From: Candidatus Hydrogenedentota bacterium
Lineage (GTDB): Bacteria; Hydrogenedentota; Hydrogenedentia; Hydrogenedentales; GCA-2746185
DNA length: 15,486 nucleotides
Direction of reading: 5' to 3'
Assembly: GCA_030123645.1 (NCBI GenBank)
Contig: JASJYE010000014.1
Coordinates: 1 to 15,486, forward strand
Shown: in pieces, positions 7,526 to 14,196 of the stretch
Numbering within the stretch: position 1 is the stretch's first letter
How the letters are laid out: each line of letters opens with the position of its first letter
The notes under the pieces: generated by a model
Told to the model about the DNA's origin: nothing
Seen by the model: the letters and a program-made list of their open reading frames with translations, nothing else
Database searches by the model: none
Position numbers and translations under genes: made by a program

Positions 7526-8188
7526 ATGGTTAGATTCGACAAGGTCCGGCGGCGTCTGGGGCCCGGGGTCGAGTTTTATTGCGAGGAGTTTCGCGCGGAC
7601 GCTGGGGCGCATGTCGCGCTGTGGGGTCCGAGCGGCTGCGGCAAGAGCACGATGCTGAACTTGGTGACGGGACTGCTGCGGCCTGACGAGGGCGTTGTCG
7701 AGGTGGACGGCGTTGAGATTCAGGCCCTTGGCGAGGGGGCCTTGGACCAGTTCCGCGGCCAGCGGTTCGGCTTTGTCTTCCAGACCTTTAATCTTTTGAC
7801 TCCTTTCACCGCGCTGCAAAACGTCATGCTCGGGATGCAGTTCAGCGACACGCGGCCGCAGAAGGTTTGGAAATCGCATGCGATGGAACTCCTCGAGCGC
7901 GTGGGGCTGGGCCATCGGATTAACGCCAAGCCTACTACGCTGAGTGTGGGCGAGCAGCAGCGCGTGGCGATCGCGCGGGCGCTGGCCAACAAGCAGAAGA
8001 TCGTGGTTGCGGACGAGCCGACGGGCAGCCTCGATCCGAAGTCGGCCGCCTCGGTGATGGAATTGCTGCTCGAGATGTGCCGCGAGGAGGAGGTCACCGT
8101 GCTGATGGTCACGCACGATCGCGCGATTGCCGATGAGTTGCCGGATCGCTTCGATTGCTCGGATCTCGTTCGCGAGGTGGATTCGTGA
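7526..8188 (+). CDS. ABC transporter ATP-binding protein, LolD/MacB type
   Basis: A 220-residue ATPase, full length for the LolD/MacB/FtsE group. All motifs are present: Walker A GPSGCGKST (34-42), Q-loop FQTFNLL (Gln86), signature LSVGEQQRVAIARAL (from 139), Walker B IVVADEPTG (about 159-167, Glu164), D-loop SLD and H-loop VTHD (His197). It should drive the FtsX-like permease encoded next, whose GTG start overlaps this stop as GTGA. Such ATPases usually power mechanotransmission or extraction of lipids, lipoproteins or peptides from the inner membrane rather than classical import. The leader carries a palindrome (7409-7486), and the ribosome site is weak (GAGGAA is 16 bases before ATG). The substrate is not readable from the ATPase. 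Confidence 0.93.
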   Translation: MVRFDKVRRRLGPGVEFYCEEFRADAGAHVALWGPSGCGKSTMLNLVTGLLRPDEGVVEVDGVEIQALGEGALDQFRGQRFGFVFQTFNLLTPFTALQNVMLGMQFSDTRPQKVWKSHAMELLERVGLGHRINAKPTTLSVGEQQRVAIARALANKQKIVVADEPTGSLDPKSAASVMELLLEMCREEEVTVLMVTHDRAIADELPDRFDCSDLVREVDS

Positions 8189-9477
8189 GTCTCTGGCGGA
8201 TCGCGTGGATTTATTTGTGGAGCCGGTGGCTGACGACCGGGCTTACGATCCTTTCCGTTGCGCTTGCGGTGGGCCTCATCTCCGCCATCCTTACGCTGCG
8301 CGACGAGACGCGCGCGCGTTTCGAAGAGGAGCAGCAGGCCTACGACATTGTCGTCGGGCCACCGGGCAGCCCGCTGCAGCTTGTGCTCAATGCAGTGTAC
8401 TTTTTGGACCAGCCGACGGGCGTGCTCGCGTACTCGGATTATGAGCGGCTCAAGGAGCATGAGGACGTCGAGCACGCCTTCCCCATTGGGCTGGGCGACA
8501 CTTACAGGCGTTTTCGGATCGTAGGCACAGTTCGAGAAATCTTTGAGTATCCCTGGACGCACCCGGTGACCGGCGAAGATCGCTTTCCTTTCCAGCTCGA
8601 GGACGGAAGGTTCTTCAGCGCGCCGCTGGAAGCGGTAGTGGGGTATCGCGTCGCGCTCAATACGCGTCTGAAGGTGGGGGACCGCTTTGCGGGTACGCAC
8701 GGCACGATCGAGTTTTCCTCTGACATCGCTGAGTATGACCACAGCAAGGACCCATATGAGGTAGTCGGCGTGCTCAAGCCTTCCGGCACGTCTGCTGACC
8801 GCGCGATCTTTGTCGACCTGCAGTCGATCTGGGACCTGCACGCGCGTGTCGATGAATCTTATGAAGGCGAAGGGCCGCCGGGTTCAGGGTCAGGGAATAG
8901 CGAAGAGCGTGGCGTCGCCGAAGAGGAAGAGAAGCTCGTGTCGGCCGTGCTGATTGACCTGTACAGTCCGGCGCTGCGGTTTTCTTTCATGGAGTATGTG
9001 ATGCGGGAGTACGCGGCGACCCCGGCAATCCCGGTAGTGCAGATTCTCCGCTTGTACAATCAGATTCTAGCCCCCGCCGTACTTATAATGATGTCGGTAG
9101 GTTATGTGGTCGTGATTATTTCCGCGCTCTCGATCCTTATCGGCCTGTACCTTTCCATTATCCAGCGAAAACGAGACCTTGCTATAATGAGGGCGCTCGG
9201 GGCTTCGGCCTACGAAATCTTTGGCGCGGTGATGATCGAGGCCTTCTTGGTGACCGTGATGGGCATCGCGGCGGGCTGGGTCCTGGGCAAGACCGTAGCC
9301 TTGGGGCTCGGGGTGTATATGAGCCGGGCCTATGGCTTTAACATCGCTGGGCTGGGCACTAGCTCGGAAGAACTCGGGTTCTTCGCGATTGTCGCGATGG
9401 TCGGATTGCTCGCGGGCATCGTCCCGGCGTGGCAGGCGTACCGCACGGACGTTGCGCGAGACTTACAGGCGACATAG
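8185..9477 (+). CDS. ABC transporter permease, FtsX/MacB family
   Basis: A 430-residue permease with the classic layout: one N-terminal membrane helix (about 17-37), a large extracytoplasmic domain (about 40-290), then three helices (about 296-325, 347-372, 397-414). The coupling region QRKRDLAIMRALGASAYEI before the third helix is the FtsX-family hallmark that contacts the ATPase. The extracytoplasmic domain contains a low-complexity Gly/Ser/Glu segment (about 226-250). The start is the GTG at 8185, overlapping the upstream stop and preceded at seven bases by GAGG; an earlier in-frame ATG at 8155 would push a non-conserved tail before the membrane helix. Together with the ATPase and the DUF3299-like protein it forms a three-gene unit, likely in the inner membrane, with the periplasmic domain handling an unknown substrate. 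Confidence 0.92.
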   Translation: MSLWRIAWIYLWSRWLTTGLTILSVALAVGLISAILTLRDETRARFEEEQQAYDIVVGPPGSPLQLVLNAVYFLDQPTGVLAYSDYERLKEHEDVEHAFPIGLGDTYRRFRIVGTVREIFEYPWTHPVTGEDRFPFQLEDGRFFSAPLEAVVGYRVALNTRLKVGDRFAGTHGTIEFSSDIAEYDHSKDPYEVVGVLKPSGTSADRAIFVDLQSIWDLHARVDESYEGEGPPGSGSGNSEERGVAEEEEKLVSAVLIDLYSPALRFSFMEYVMREYAATPAIPVVQILRLYNQILAPAVLIMMSVGYVVVIISALSILIGLYLSIIQRKRDLAIMRALGASAYEIFGAVMIEAFLVTVMGIAAGWVLGKTVALGLGVYMSRAYGFNIAGLGTSSEELGFFAIVAMVGLLAGIVPAWQAYRTDVARDLQAT

Positions 9478-9500
9478 CGAAGTCCTAAGGAACTCAGGAC

Positions 9501-10130
9501 GTGAAGAAGCGAACAAAGCGTGACATCGGAATTTTTCTGGGTGTAATCGCCCTCATCGGCGGCGTCGCCCTTGCCAATTCGCAGTTCCGGCGCGGGAACT
9601 TAGCGCAACAATACGAGCGCCTTCGCGCTCAGCTCGAATCTGGTCATCTTCAGGAAGGCATGAACCTGCTACCGTTCAACCTCCTGCGTAAGACAAAGGG
9701 TTCGCTCACTAAAGGCGGCACTTTTGCCGCGGATCTGTTCGACTACAACAATCAACCGGCCCATATGATCGGATTTATGGTCCCTCAAGAAACGTTCATC
9801 GATGTGAGCGACTTCATGATGCTCCCCATTCCGATTGAGTGCTATTTTTGTGCTATGCCTCCTGCGCGCGATGTGTTGTATGTCCACCTACAGGAGGGTG
9901 AGACGGCGCAGATCTATGCCGAACCGGTCCTCATCCTCGGAACGTTCAAGATAAATGAGGGGCCCGGCCAAAAGTATTTCTACTCGATTACCGACGCAAC
10001 GATCAGGGCGGCTGAGGACGATGGCGAACTTACGCGCCGGCGTCTGAAACTGCAACACATGCTTCCCGTTCATGAGCGCGATCCGGATCTGCTGCTCGAG
10101 CCCTACAATCCCGACGACGACACGGATTAG
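9501..10130 (+). CDS. Membrane-anchored DUF3299-like protein
   Basis: A 209-residue protein with one N-terminal membrane anchor (about 9-26) and an exported domain. Residues 88-130 read MIGFMVPQE, a spacer, then IPIECYFCAMPPARDVLYVHL. This matches what I recall of DUF3299: a G-x-M-V-P strand, later a Cys-rich segment followed by P-P and a V-Y-V strand, and a later V-x-G-x-L/F strand (LILGTFKIN). Cys114 and Cys117 form a CxxC pair that could bind metal or form a disulfide. DUF3299 genes are often found with LolD/FtsX-type ABC genes in metal-related loci, for example zinc-regulated clusters in gamma-proteobacteria (recalled, not verified). The GTG start at 9501 follows AAGG by ten bases and lies 23 bases after the permease stop. 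The acidic tail ends in PYNPDDDTD. The role is unknown; an accessory periplasmic factor of the transporter is most likely. Confidence 0.72.
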   Translation: MKKRTKRDIGIFLGVIALIGGVALANSQFRRGNLAQQYERLRAQLESGHLQEGMNLLPFNLLRKTKGSLTKGGTFAADLFDYNNQPAHMIGFMVPQETFIDVSDFMMLPIPIECYFCAMPPARDVLYVHLQEGETAQIYAEPVLILGTFKINEGPGQKYFYSITDATIRAAEDDGELTRRRLKLQHMLPVHERDPDLLLEPYNPDDDTD

Positions 10131-10162
10131 CGGCGGATCCGGGGCCTCGTTGAGATGATCCC

Positions 10163-12055
10163 CTACCGCGCTACGCTCCGGCGTCTACGATACACCAAGG
10201 TCAGGGCTGCTGCCAGAAGTAACGTTGCACCGGCCATTTGAGCCGAGCCTGCTGAGTGCTTGCTTAGAATTATAAGAGGCTTCAGCAAAACCTGCACAAG
10301 GGATCGCAGGAAGGGACTGCGCGCGATCTTGTCCGCGATCGGCGGGCTGAGGCGGTAGTACGTGTCCACGAAAGCCGTGCCAAAGGCGTTGTCGAGCATA
10401 CGGCGATCGCGCAATGCGCGCAGGACGTCGATTTCCTCCGCCAGGGGCGTGCCGTAGGCGGCAGTGGCGATGAAGCATACGCCGGTGCCGAAAATGCCAT
10501 CGTTGCCCGAGTCCCCGCCACCGTCTCCGCCGTCGCCACCGCCGTCGTCTGCGAGTGAGGCCACCCCCAATCGGACAACGAAAAGGTCGAGCCCTCCTGC
10601 GCTGCTAAGCCGAAGGGCCCCGGGGCCGGGATCGAAGTCAACCGTGCCTTCGAATTCGCCCACAACATGGAAATTATTTTCGCCGTCAGTGACGAGGCCA
10701 AGCGCAAAAATGTTGCCGGGCGCGCTGATGTGCTCCACGGCGACGACCGCCCCGTCGATGGCCGTTTGATGCATGAGAAACATGTCGACGCCCCCGGCGC
10801 TCGTAAGAGGCAATGCACGTGAGAAGGGGTCGAAATCGGCCGTATCTTCGAATCCGCCGGCGACGTAGAGGTTACCCGCACCGTCGGTCGTAATGGCGGT
10901 AGCGATGCTGGTCCCGCTTACTTGGGTAGCCCAGAGGAAGAATCCGCCGGCGTCCAAGGCGCTGATAAACGCGCTGCCGGGCACGGTTTCGGAGCCCGCG
11001 GCTCCCTGGAGGTCGGCGACGCCTATGCCTGGATCGAAGTCGAAGGTCCCTTCAAATACTCCCGTCGTGTAGACGTTTCCGTTCGGATCCACGGAGATCG
11101 AGGAGGCTTCGGAATCCAGGAGCCCCGTGAAGTGTCCGGCCCAGATGAATTGGCCGCTGGTGTCGAGCTTGCAGACGTAGACGTCGTCGGTATCCGTTCC
11201 GCTCGATTGTAAGGCGAAGGTCATTGGACCCGGATCGAAATCTACGTCACCTTGAAATGACCCTGTCAAATAGACGTAGCCCGCATCATCGAGTGCAAGA
11301 CCATGTGGCTTTATTTCCGAGAGTTCGCCGCCCTGAAATTGCACGGCCCAGACGAAGTCGCCGTTTGTGGTCAGTTTTGCCCCAAAGTGATCGCTCCCGG
11401 CGCTTGTCATCTCAAAAACTTCCGGGCCGGGGTCGAAATCTACAGTTCCAAAAAAGTCACCGGCGATGTAAACGTTGTCCGAAAGATCCAGGGCGAGTTC
11501 TGCCGGGTCGGCGAAGAAGCCAGAAAAGTCATTGGAAGTTGCGAATTGCCGTGCCCATATGAGGTTGCCGCCGGCATTGAGCTTGCAAATGAATAGAGCG
11601 TTGAGTGAATCCGCAGTGAGTTCTACGACGCCGAGCCCCGGATCGAAATCGACGGTGTCCTCGAAGGAGCCGGTAAGGTAGATGTCGCCCGAGGCAGCGG
11701 CAGCGATGCCCCCGTCCCATTCGTCGCCCGTGCCGCCAATGCGGACCGCCCATGCGAAGGCGCCGTCCTTGTCGAGTTTGGAGAGGAAAATGTCGTCTCC
11801 TCCGGCACTGACGAGATTGAACTGAGCGGGACCGGGATCTACATCGACGGTGCCGCTGAAGACCCCGGTGGTGTATACGCTGTCGTCGGGCGGAACGGCG
11901 ATATGCCTGCCGTACACGTCGTTATCGCTTTTGATCTGCGATGCCCAGACGGGCTGGTCGATCTGCGCTTGGGCCCCCTGCGCTACTGAAAGCGCCAGTA
12001 AAACGGCAATAAACCGGAATAAGCCGAAGCGCATTGAGCTACTTCGCTGATACAT
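10163..12055 (-). CDS. Secreted seven-repeat beta-propeller protein with CFI-box C-terminus
   Basis: A 630-residue exported protein. The signal peptide has a basic start, a hydrophobic core and an AQA cleavage site near residue 30. Seven repeats of about 66-70 residues follow, each with a GTVDFDPG-like core at about 71, 136, 206, 272, 339, 407 and 472, then L-T-S-A-G-G-x-D-x-F and W-A-x-Q. This is the SBBP type of beta-propeller repeat, and seven copies suit a closed seven-bladed propeller. A Gly/Asp-rich linker (about 504-526) leads to CFIATAAYG at 527-535, the CFI-box of CFI-box-CTERM proteins. The last part has two hydrophobic stretches (about 587-598 and 607-622) and a terminal RRRR cluster, a layout shared with sorted surface proteins. 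The start is supported by AGGGA six bases before the ATG. The gene is a single unit convergent with the DUF3299-like gene. Ligand and processing enzyme are unknown. Confidence 0.85.
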   Translation of the reverse strand: MYQRSSSMRFGLFRFIAVLLALSVAQGAQAQIDQPVWASQIKSDNDVYGRHIAVPPDDSVYTTGVFSGTVDVDPGPAQFNLVSAGGDDIFLSKLDKDGAFAWAVRIGGTGDEWDGGIAAAASGDIYLTGSFEDTVDFDPGLGVVELTADSLNALFICKLNAGGNLIWARQFATSNDFSGFFADPAELALDLSDNVYIAGDFFGTVDFDPGPEVFEMTSAGSDHFGAKLTTNGDFVWAVQFQGGELSEIKPHGLALDDAGYVYLTGSFQGDVDFDPGPMTFALQSSGTDTDDVYVCKLDTSGQFIWAGHFTGLLDSEASSISVDPNGNVYTTGVFEGTFDFDPGIGVADLQGAAGSETVPGSAFISALDAGGFFLWATQVSGTSIATAITTDGAGNLYVAGGFEDTADFDPFSRALPLTSAGGVDMFLMHQTAIDGAVVAVEHISAPGNIFALGLVTDGENNFHVVGEFEGTVDFDPGPGALRLSSAGGLDLFVVRLGVASLADDGGGDGGDGGGDSGNDGIFGTGVCFIATAAYGTPLAEEIDVLRALRDRRMLDNAFGTAFVDTYYRLSPPIADKIARSPFLRSLVQVLLKPLIILSKHSAGSAQMAGATLLLAAALTLVYRRRRSVAR

Positions 12056-12103
12056 TGATATTCCCTATCTTTCCTGCCGCATCTATCACGTCAGATGGAC
12101 AAG

Positions 12104-12132
12104 TTGACAATATCACAAGGCCACAGGATAGT
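12104..12132 (+). promoter_or_regulatory. Candidate sigma-70-like promoter towards the small zinc-knuckle gene
   Basis: TTGACA at 12104-12109 is a perfect -35 box, 17 bases before GATAGT at 12127-12132 (4 of 6 to the -10 consensus). Transcription would begin near 12138, at the foot of the stem-loop, and read toward the gene at 12319. On the opposite strand the same bases read TTGTCA (12110-12105), 17 bases before a poorer GATAGA (12087-12082), a possible promoter for the propeller gene. The two would be divergent with overlapping -35 boxes. Confidence 0.35.
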
Positions 12133-12135
12133 ACA

Positions 12136-12174
12136 GGACTTCGGTGCGCCAAATTGTTGGGCGCACGCAAGTCC
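12136..12174. repeat. Strong stem-loop in the divergent intergenic region
   Basis: The 15-base arms 12136-12150 (GGACTTCGGTGCGCC) and 12160-12174 (GGCGCACGCAAGTCC) pair except for two central positions, around a nine-base loop AAATTGTTG. There is no T-run, so it is not a standard terminator. It could be a REP-type repeat, an operator-like palindrome, or the 5' hairpin of a transcript from the promoter candidate just before it. Only one copy is seen in the window. Confidence 0.6.
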
Positions 12175-12205
12175 GGCGTATTGATGGTCCGTTGAGCGAC
12201 ACGGC

Positions 12206-12227
12206 ATGGGCTAAAGCCCATCCTACG
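12206..12227. repeat. 22-bp palindromic repeat, left copy
   Basis: ATGGGCTAAAGCCCAT followed by CCTACG is identical over 22 bases to 12572-12593, in the same orientation. The core is a near-perfect palindrome (ATGGGCT, AA, AGCCCAT). This is a REP-like element type common in intergenic DNA. The two copies lie 366 bases apart and flank the small gene at 12319. Confidence 0.75.
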
Positions 12228-12318
12228 TCGTCCTATCCAGCGGCATGCTGATAATTTTCTCGTGCCGCTCTGTGCTAGGCTCTAGCAGCGGCAGGTGAAG
12301 GCGAGGGAGAGCGAGGGT

Positions 12319-12531
12319 ATGGCGCGACGTGAGGCGGGGAACATGCAGGGTCAACGCTTTCTGGGGAATACGAACTCGATGGAAGTGCACGATCTCGACA
12401 ATGAGAAGAAGAACTGTCAGATTGACAAGATCATCGCCGCCGGGCATGAGAAGCCGCACATTTTTCTCCACCAGGCGCATAGGGATGGCTTCGACAACTG
12501 CGGAAACTGCATGATCGGATCGCTGCGGTAG
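12319..12531 (+). CDS. Small protein with Ada-like zinc-knuckle domain
   Basis: A 70-residue protein. After a short basic start the pattern is FLGNTNSMEVHDL, NCQIDKII, a histidine-rich stretch with HIFLHQAHRDGFDNC and a final CGNC. This resembles small metal-binding modules of the Ada/thermonuclease-associated type: G-N-x-N-S-x-x-x-H, x-C, then F-x-x-x-x-E/Q-A-x-x-x-G-x-x-x-C-x-x-C. Candidate ligands are the His of EVHDL, Cys of KNCQ and the C-x-x-C pair. I recognise the pattern from memory and cannot name the family. ATG 12319 has GGGAG nine bases upstream. ATG 12343 (preceded by GAGG) is equally possible because the domain starts only at FLGN; a GTG at 12295 would add eight residues. It may bind zinc and nucleic acid. 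It stands alone between two identical palindromic repeats, with a promoter candidate about 190 bases upstream. Confidence 0.65.
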   Translation: MARREAGNMQGQRFLGNTNSMEVHDLDNEKKNCQIDKIIAAGHEKPHIFLHQAHRDGFDNCGNCMIGSLR

Positions 12532-12571
12532 GGGTTGCGAGTAGGGGCAGGCGGGGCCCCACGGACGCAGT

Positions 12572-12593
12572 ATGGGCTAAAGCCCATCCTACG
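12572..12593. repeat. 22-bp palindromic repeat, right copy, overlapping the aroKC stop
   Basis: Identical to 12206-12227. On the minus strand it reads CGTAGGATGGGCTTTAGC onward, so its TAG is the stop codon of the fused aro gene (12591-12589). The hairpin directly after the stop could slow or end transcription or protect the mRNA 3' end, although no T-run follows. Confidence 0.75.
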
Positions 12594-14196
12594 AGGATTC
12601 CCAGTCGGGGTTGATGCGGCGCTGGATTTCCCAGGCGTCTAGGATGACGAGTGCGGCCATGTTTTCGATGACCGGGACGGCGCGCGGGACGATGCAGGGA
12701 TCGTGGCGGCCGCCGACTTCGATATCGCGGTTCTGACCTTCGAGGTCGATCGTGCGTTGCTTTGAAGCGATTGAAGCGGTCGGTTTGACGGCCACGCGGA
12801 GCCAAATGGTCTGGCCCGTCGAGATGCCGCCCGTGATGCCGCCCCCGTGGTTGCTCAGGAACCCGCCGTCGGCCATGTTGTCGTTCGATTCGCTGCCGTG
12901 CAGGCGCGTGAGCGCGAAACCCTCGCCGATTTCGACGCCTTTGATGGCGCCTATGGTCATGATCGCGTGCGTCAACCGCGCGTTGAGCTTGCCGAATACC
13001 GGGTCGCCGAGTCCGGGCGGGACACCGGTGATGTCGAGCTGGATAATGCCGCCGACGGAATCGCCGTTTTTTCGCGCATCGAGGATCGCCTCTTCCATTT
13101 TCTTGGCGGCTTCTGGGTCGGCGCAGCGGACGGGATTGTTCTCGATTTCGGCATAATCGCAGGTCTTAGCTTCGATTCCGGCGATTTCGACTGCATATGC
13201 GTGAAATTCCACGCCGCGTTGCCGCAAGATCTCCATCGCTATCGCGCCGGCGGCGACGCGTGTCGCCGTCTCGCGGGCGGAGGAGCGGCCGCCCCCGCGA
13301 TGGTCGCGCCGGCCGTACTTCTTGTAGAAAGTCCAGTCGGCGTGGCCCGGCCGAAACAAGTGCTTGATTTCGTCGTATTTTCGCGAGTCCGCATCTTTGT
13401 TGTAGACGATAAGCGCGATGGGCGCGCCGGTCGTTTTTCCTTCGAAGATGCCCGAGAGGATTTCGACTTTGTCGGGTTCCTTGCGTTGCGTCGTGACTTT
13501 GCTTTGCCCGGGCCGTCTGCGCTCCATTTGCTTCTGGATCACGTCTTCGGAGATCTCGATGCCTGGATGAAGGCCCTCGATGATGCAGCCTATGGCCCTG
13601 CCGTGACTTTCCCCGAAGGAGGTAACCCTGACGACGTCGCCGTAGGTGTTGGCGGCGTGGCAACGAACGACGAGTTCCTGGTCGATGAGGTCGGCGGCAA
13701 GTGCGGCCAGTTCTTCGGGCGATCCGTCTGTCGTGTCGACGACGCCGTCGGCGAAGGGCCGCATGACCTCGTCGCGGAGGGCGGTTTGTTTGATGAACTT
13801 CTGTTTGCCGCCGGGACCTTCGAGCCACGGGGGGATACCGTTCGCCGTCGCGCGTTCCCACAAGGTGTCGGCATCGGCTGTGAGATAGAGAATCATGGAT
13901 TCGCTGCGCAGGGCCCGGCGGGATTCCGCGTCCATGAACGTACCGCCGCCCGTAATGATGACGTGCCAGTCTTTGGCAGCGCATCGGACCGCGGCGCGCT
14001 GCTCAATCTCGCGGAATCGTTCCTCGCCGATGGCTTTGTAGATCTCCCGAAACGTCCGCGCTTCGTCGGATTCGGAGTTGTAGATTTCCTCGATGGCGTG
14101 GTCGGTCTCGATGACAGGCAATTCGAGCAATTCGGCGAGGGCAGCGCCGAGCGTGCTTTTGCCGGAGCCTTTCGCGCCCGTAATCACGATATTCAT
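12589..14196 (-). CDS. aroKC: Fused shikimate kinase - chorismate synthase
   Basis: A 535-residue fusion of two shikimate-pathway enzymes. Residues 1-172 are a shikimate kinase: Walker A GAKGSGKST (7-15), shikimate-binding ETDHAIEE (Asp32), Arg62 in ERFREIE, the Gly triplet ITGGGTF (83-85) and Arg141 in the LID region. The LID (115-140, GIPPWLEGPGGKQKF) lacks the usual RPLL, so this half is divergent. Residues 176-535 are a full-length chorismate synthase: FGESHGRAIGCIIEG (His198), RPGHADWTFYKKYG (His285), GGGRSSARETATRVAAGAIA and RHDPCIVPRAVPVIENM. The join is short, about residues 172-182. The kinase makes shikimate-3-phosphate; chorismate synthase converts EPSP to chorismate with reduced FMN. 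EPSP synthase, the step between, is the upstream gene, overlapping by 4 bp (ATGA); a GGAGG nine bases before the start lies inside it. The symbol is a composite, not an established name. Confidence 0.93.
   Translation of the reverse strand: MNIVITGAKGSGKSTLGAALAELLELPVIETDHAIEEIYNSESDEARTFREIYKAIGEERFREIEQRAAVRCAAKDWHVIITGGGTFMDAESRRALRSESMILYLTADADTLWERATANGIPPWLEGPGGKQKFIKQTALRDEVMRPFADGVVDTTDGSPEELAALAADLIDQELVVRCHAANTYGDVVRVTSFGESHGRAIGCIIEGLHPGIEISEDVIQKQMERRRPGQSKVTTQRKEPDKVEILSGIFEGKTTGAPIALIVYNKDADSRKYDEIKHLFRPGHADWTFYKKYGRRDHRGGGRSSARETATRVAAGAIAMEILRQRGVEFHAYAVEIAGIEAKTCDYAEIENNPVRCADPEAAKKMEEAILDARKNGDSVGGIIQLDITGVPPGLGDPVFGKLNARLTHAIMTIGAIKGVEIGEGFALTRLHGSESNDNMADGGFLSNHGGGITGGISTGQTIWLRVAVKPTASIASKQRTIDLEGQNRDIEVGGRHDPCIVPRAVPVIENMAALVILDAWEIQRRINPDWESS

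Noticed and set aside
12223..12480. Minus-strand frame of 85 codons overlapping the small zinc-knuckle gene
   Set aside because: The plus-strand frame shows the metal-binding pattern; this one shows none.
12553..12560. GGGGCCCC palindrome considered as part of a terminator
   Set aside because: It is short, has no loop and no T-run; chance in GC-rich DNA is enough.
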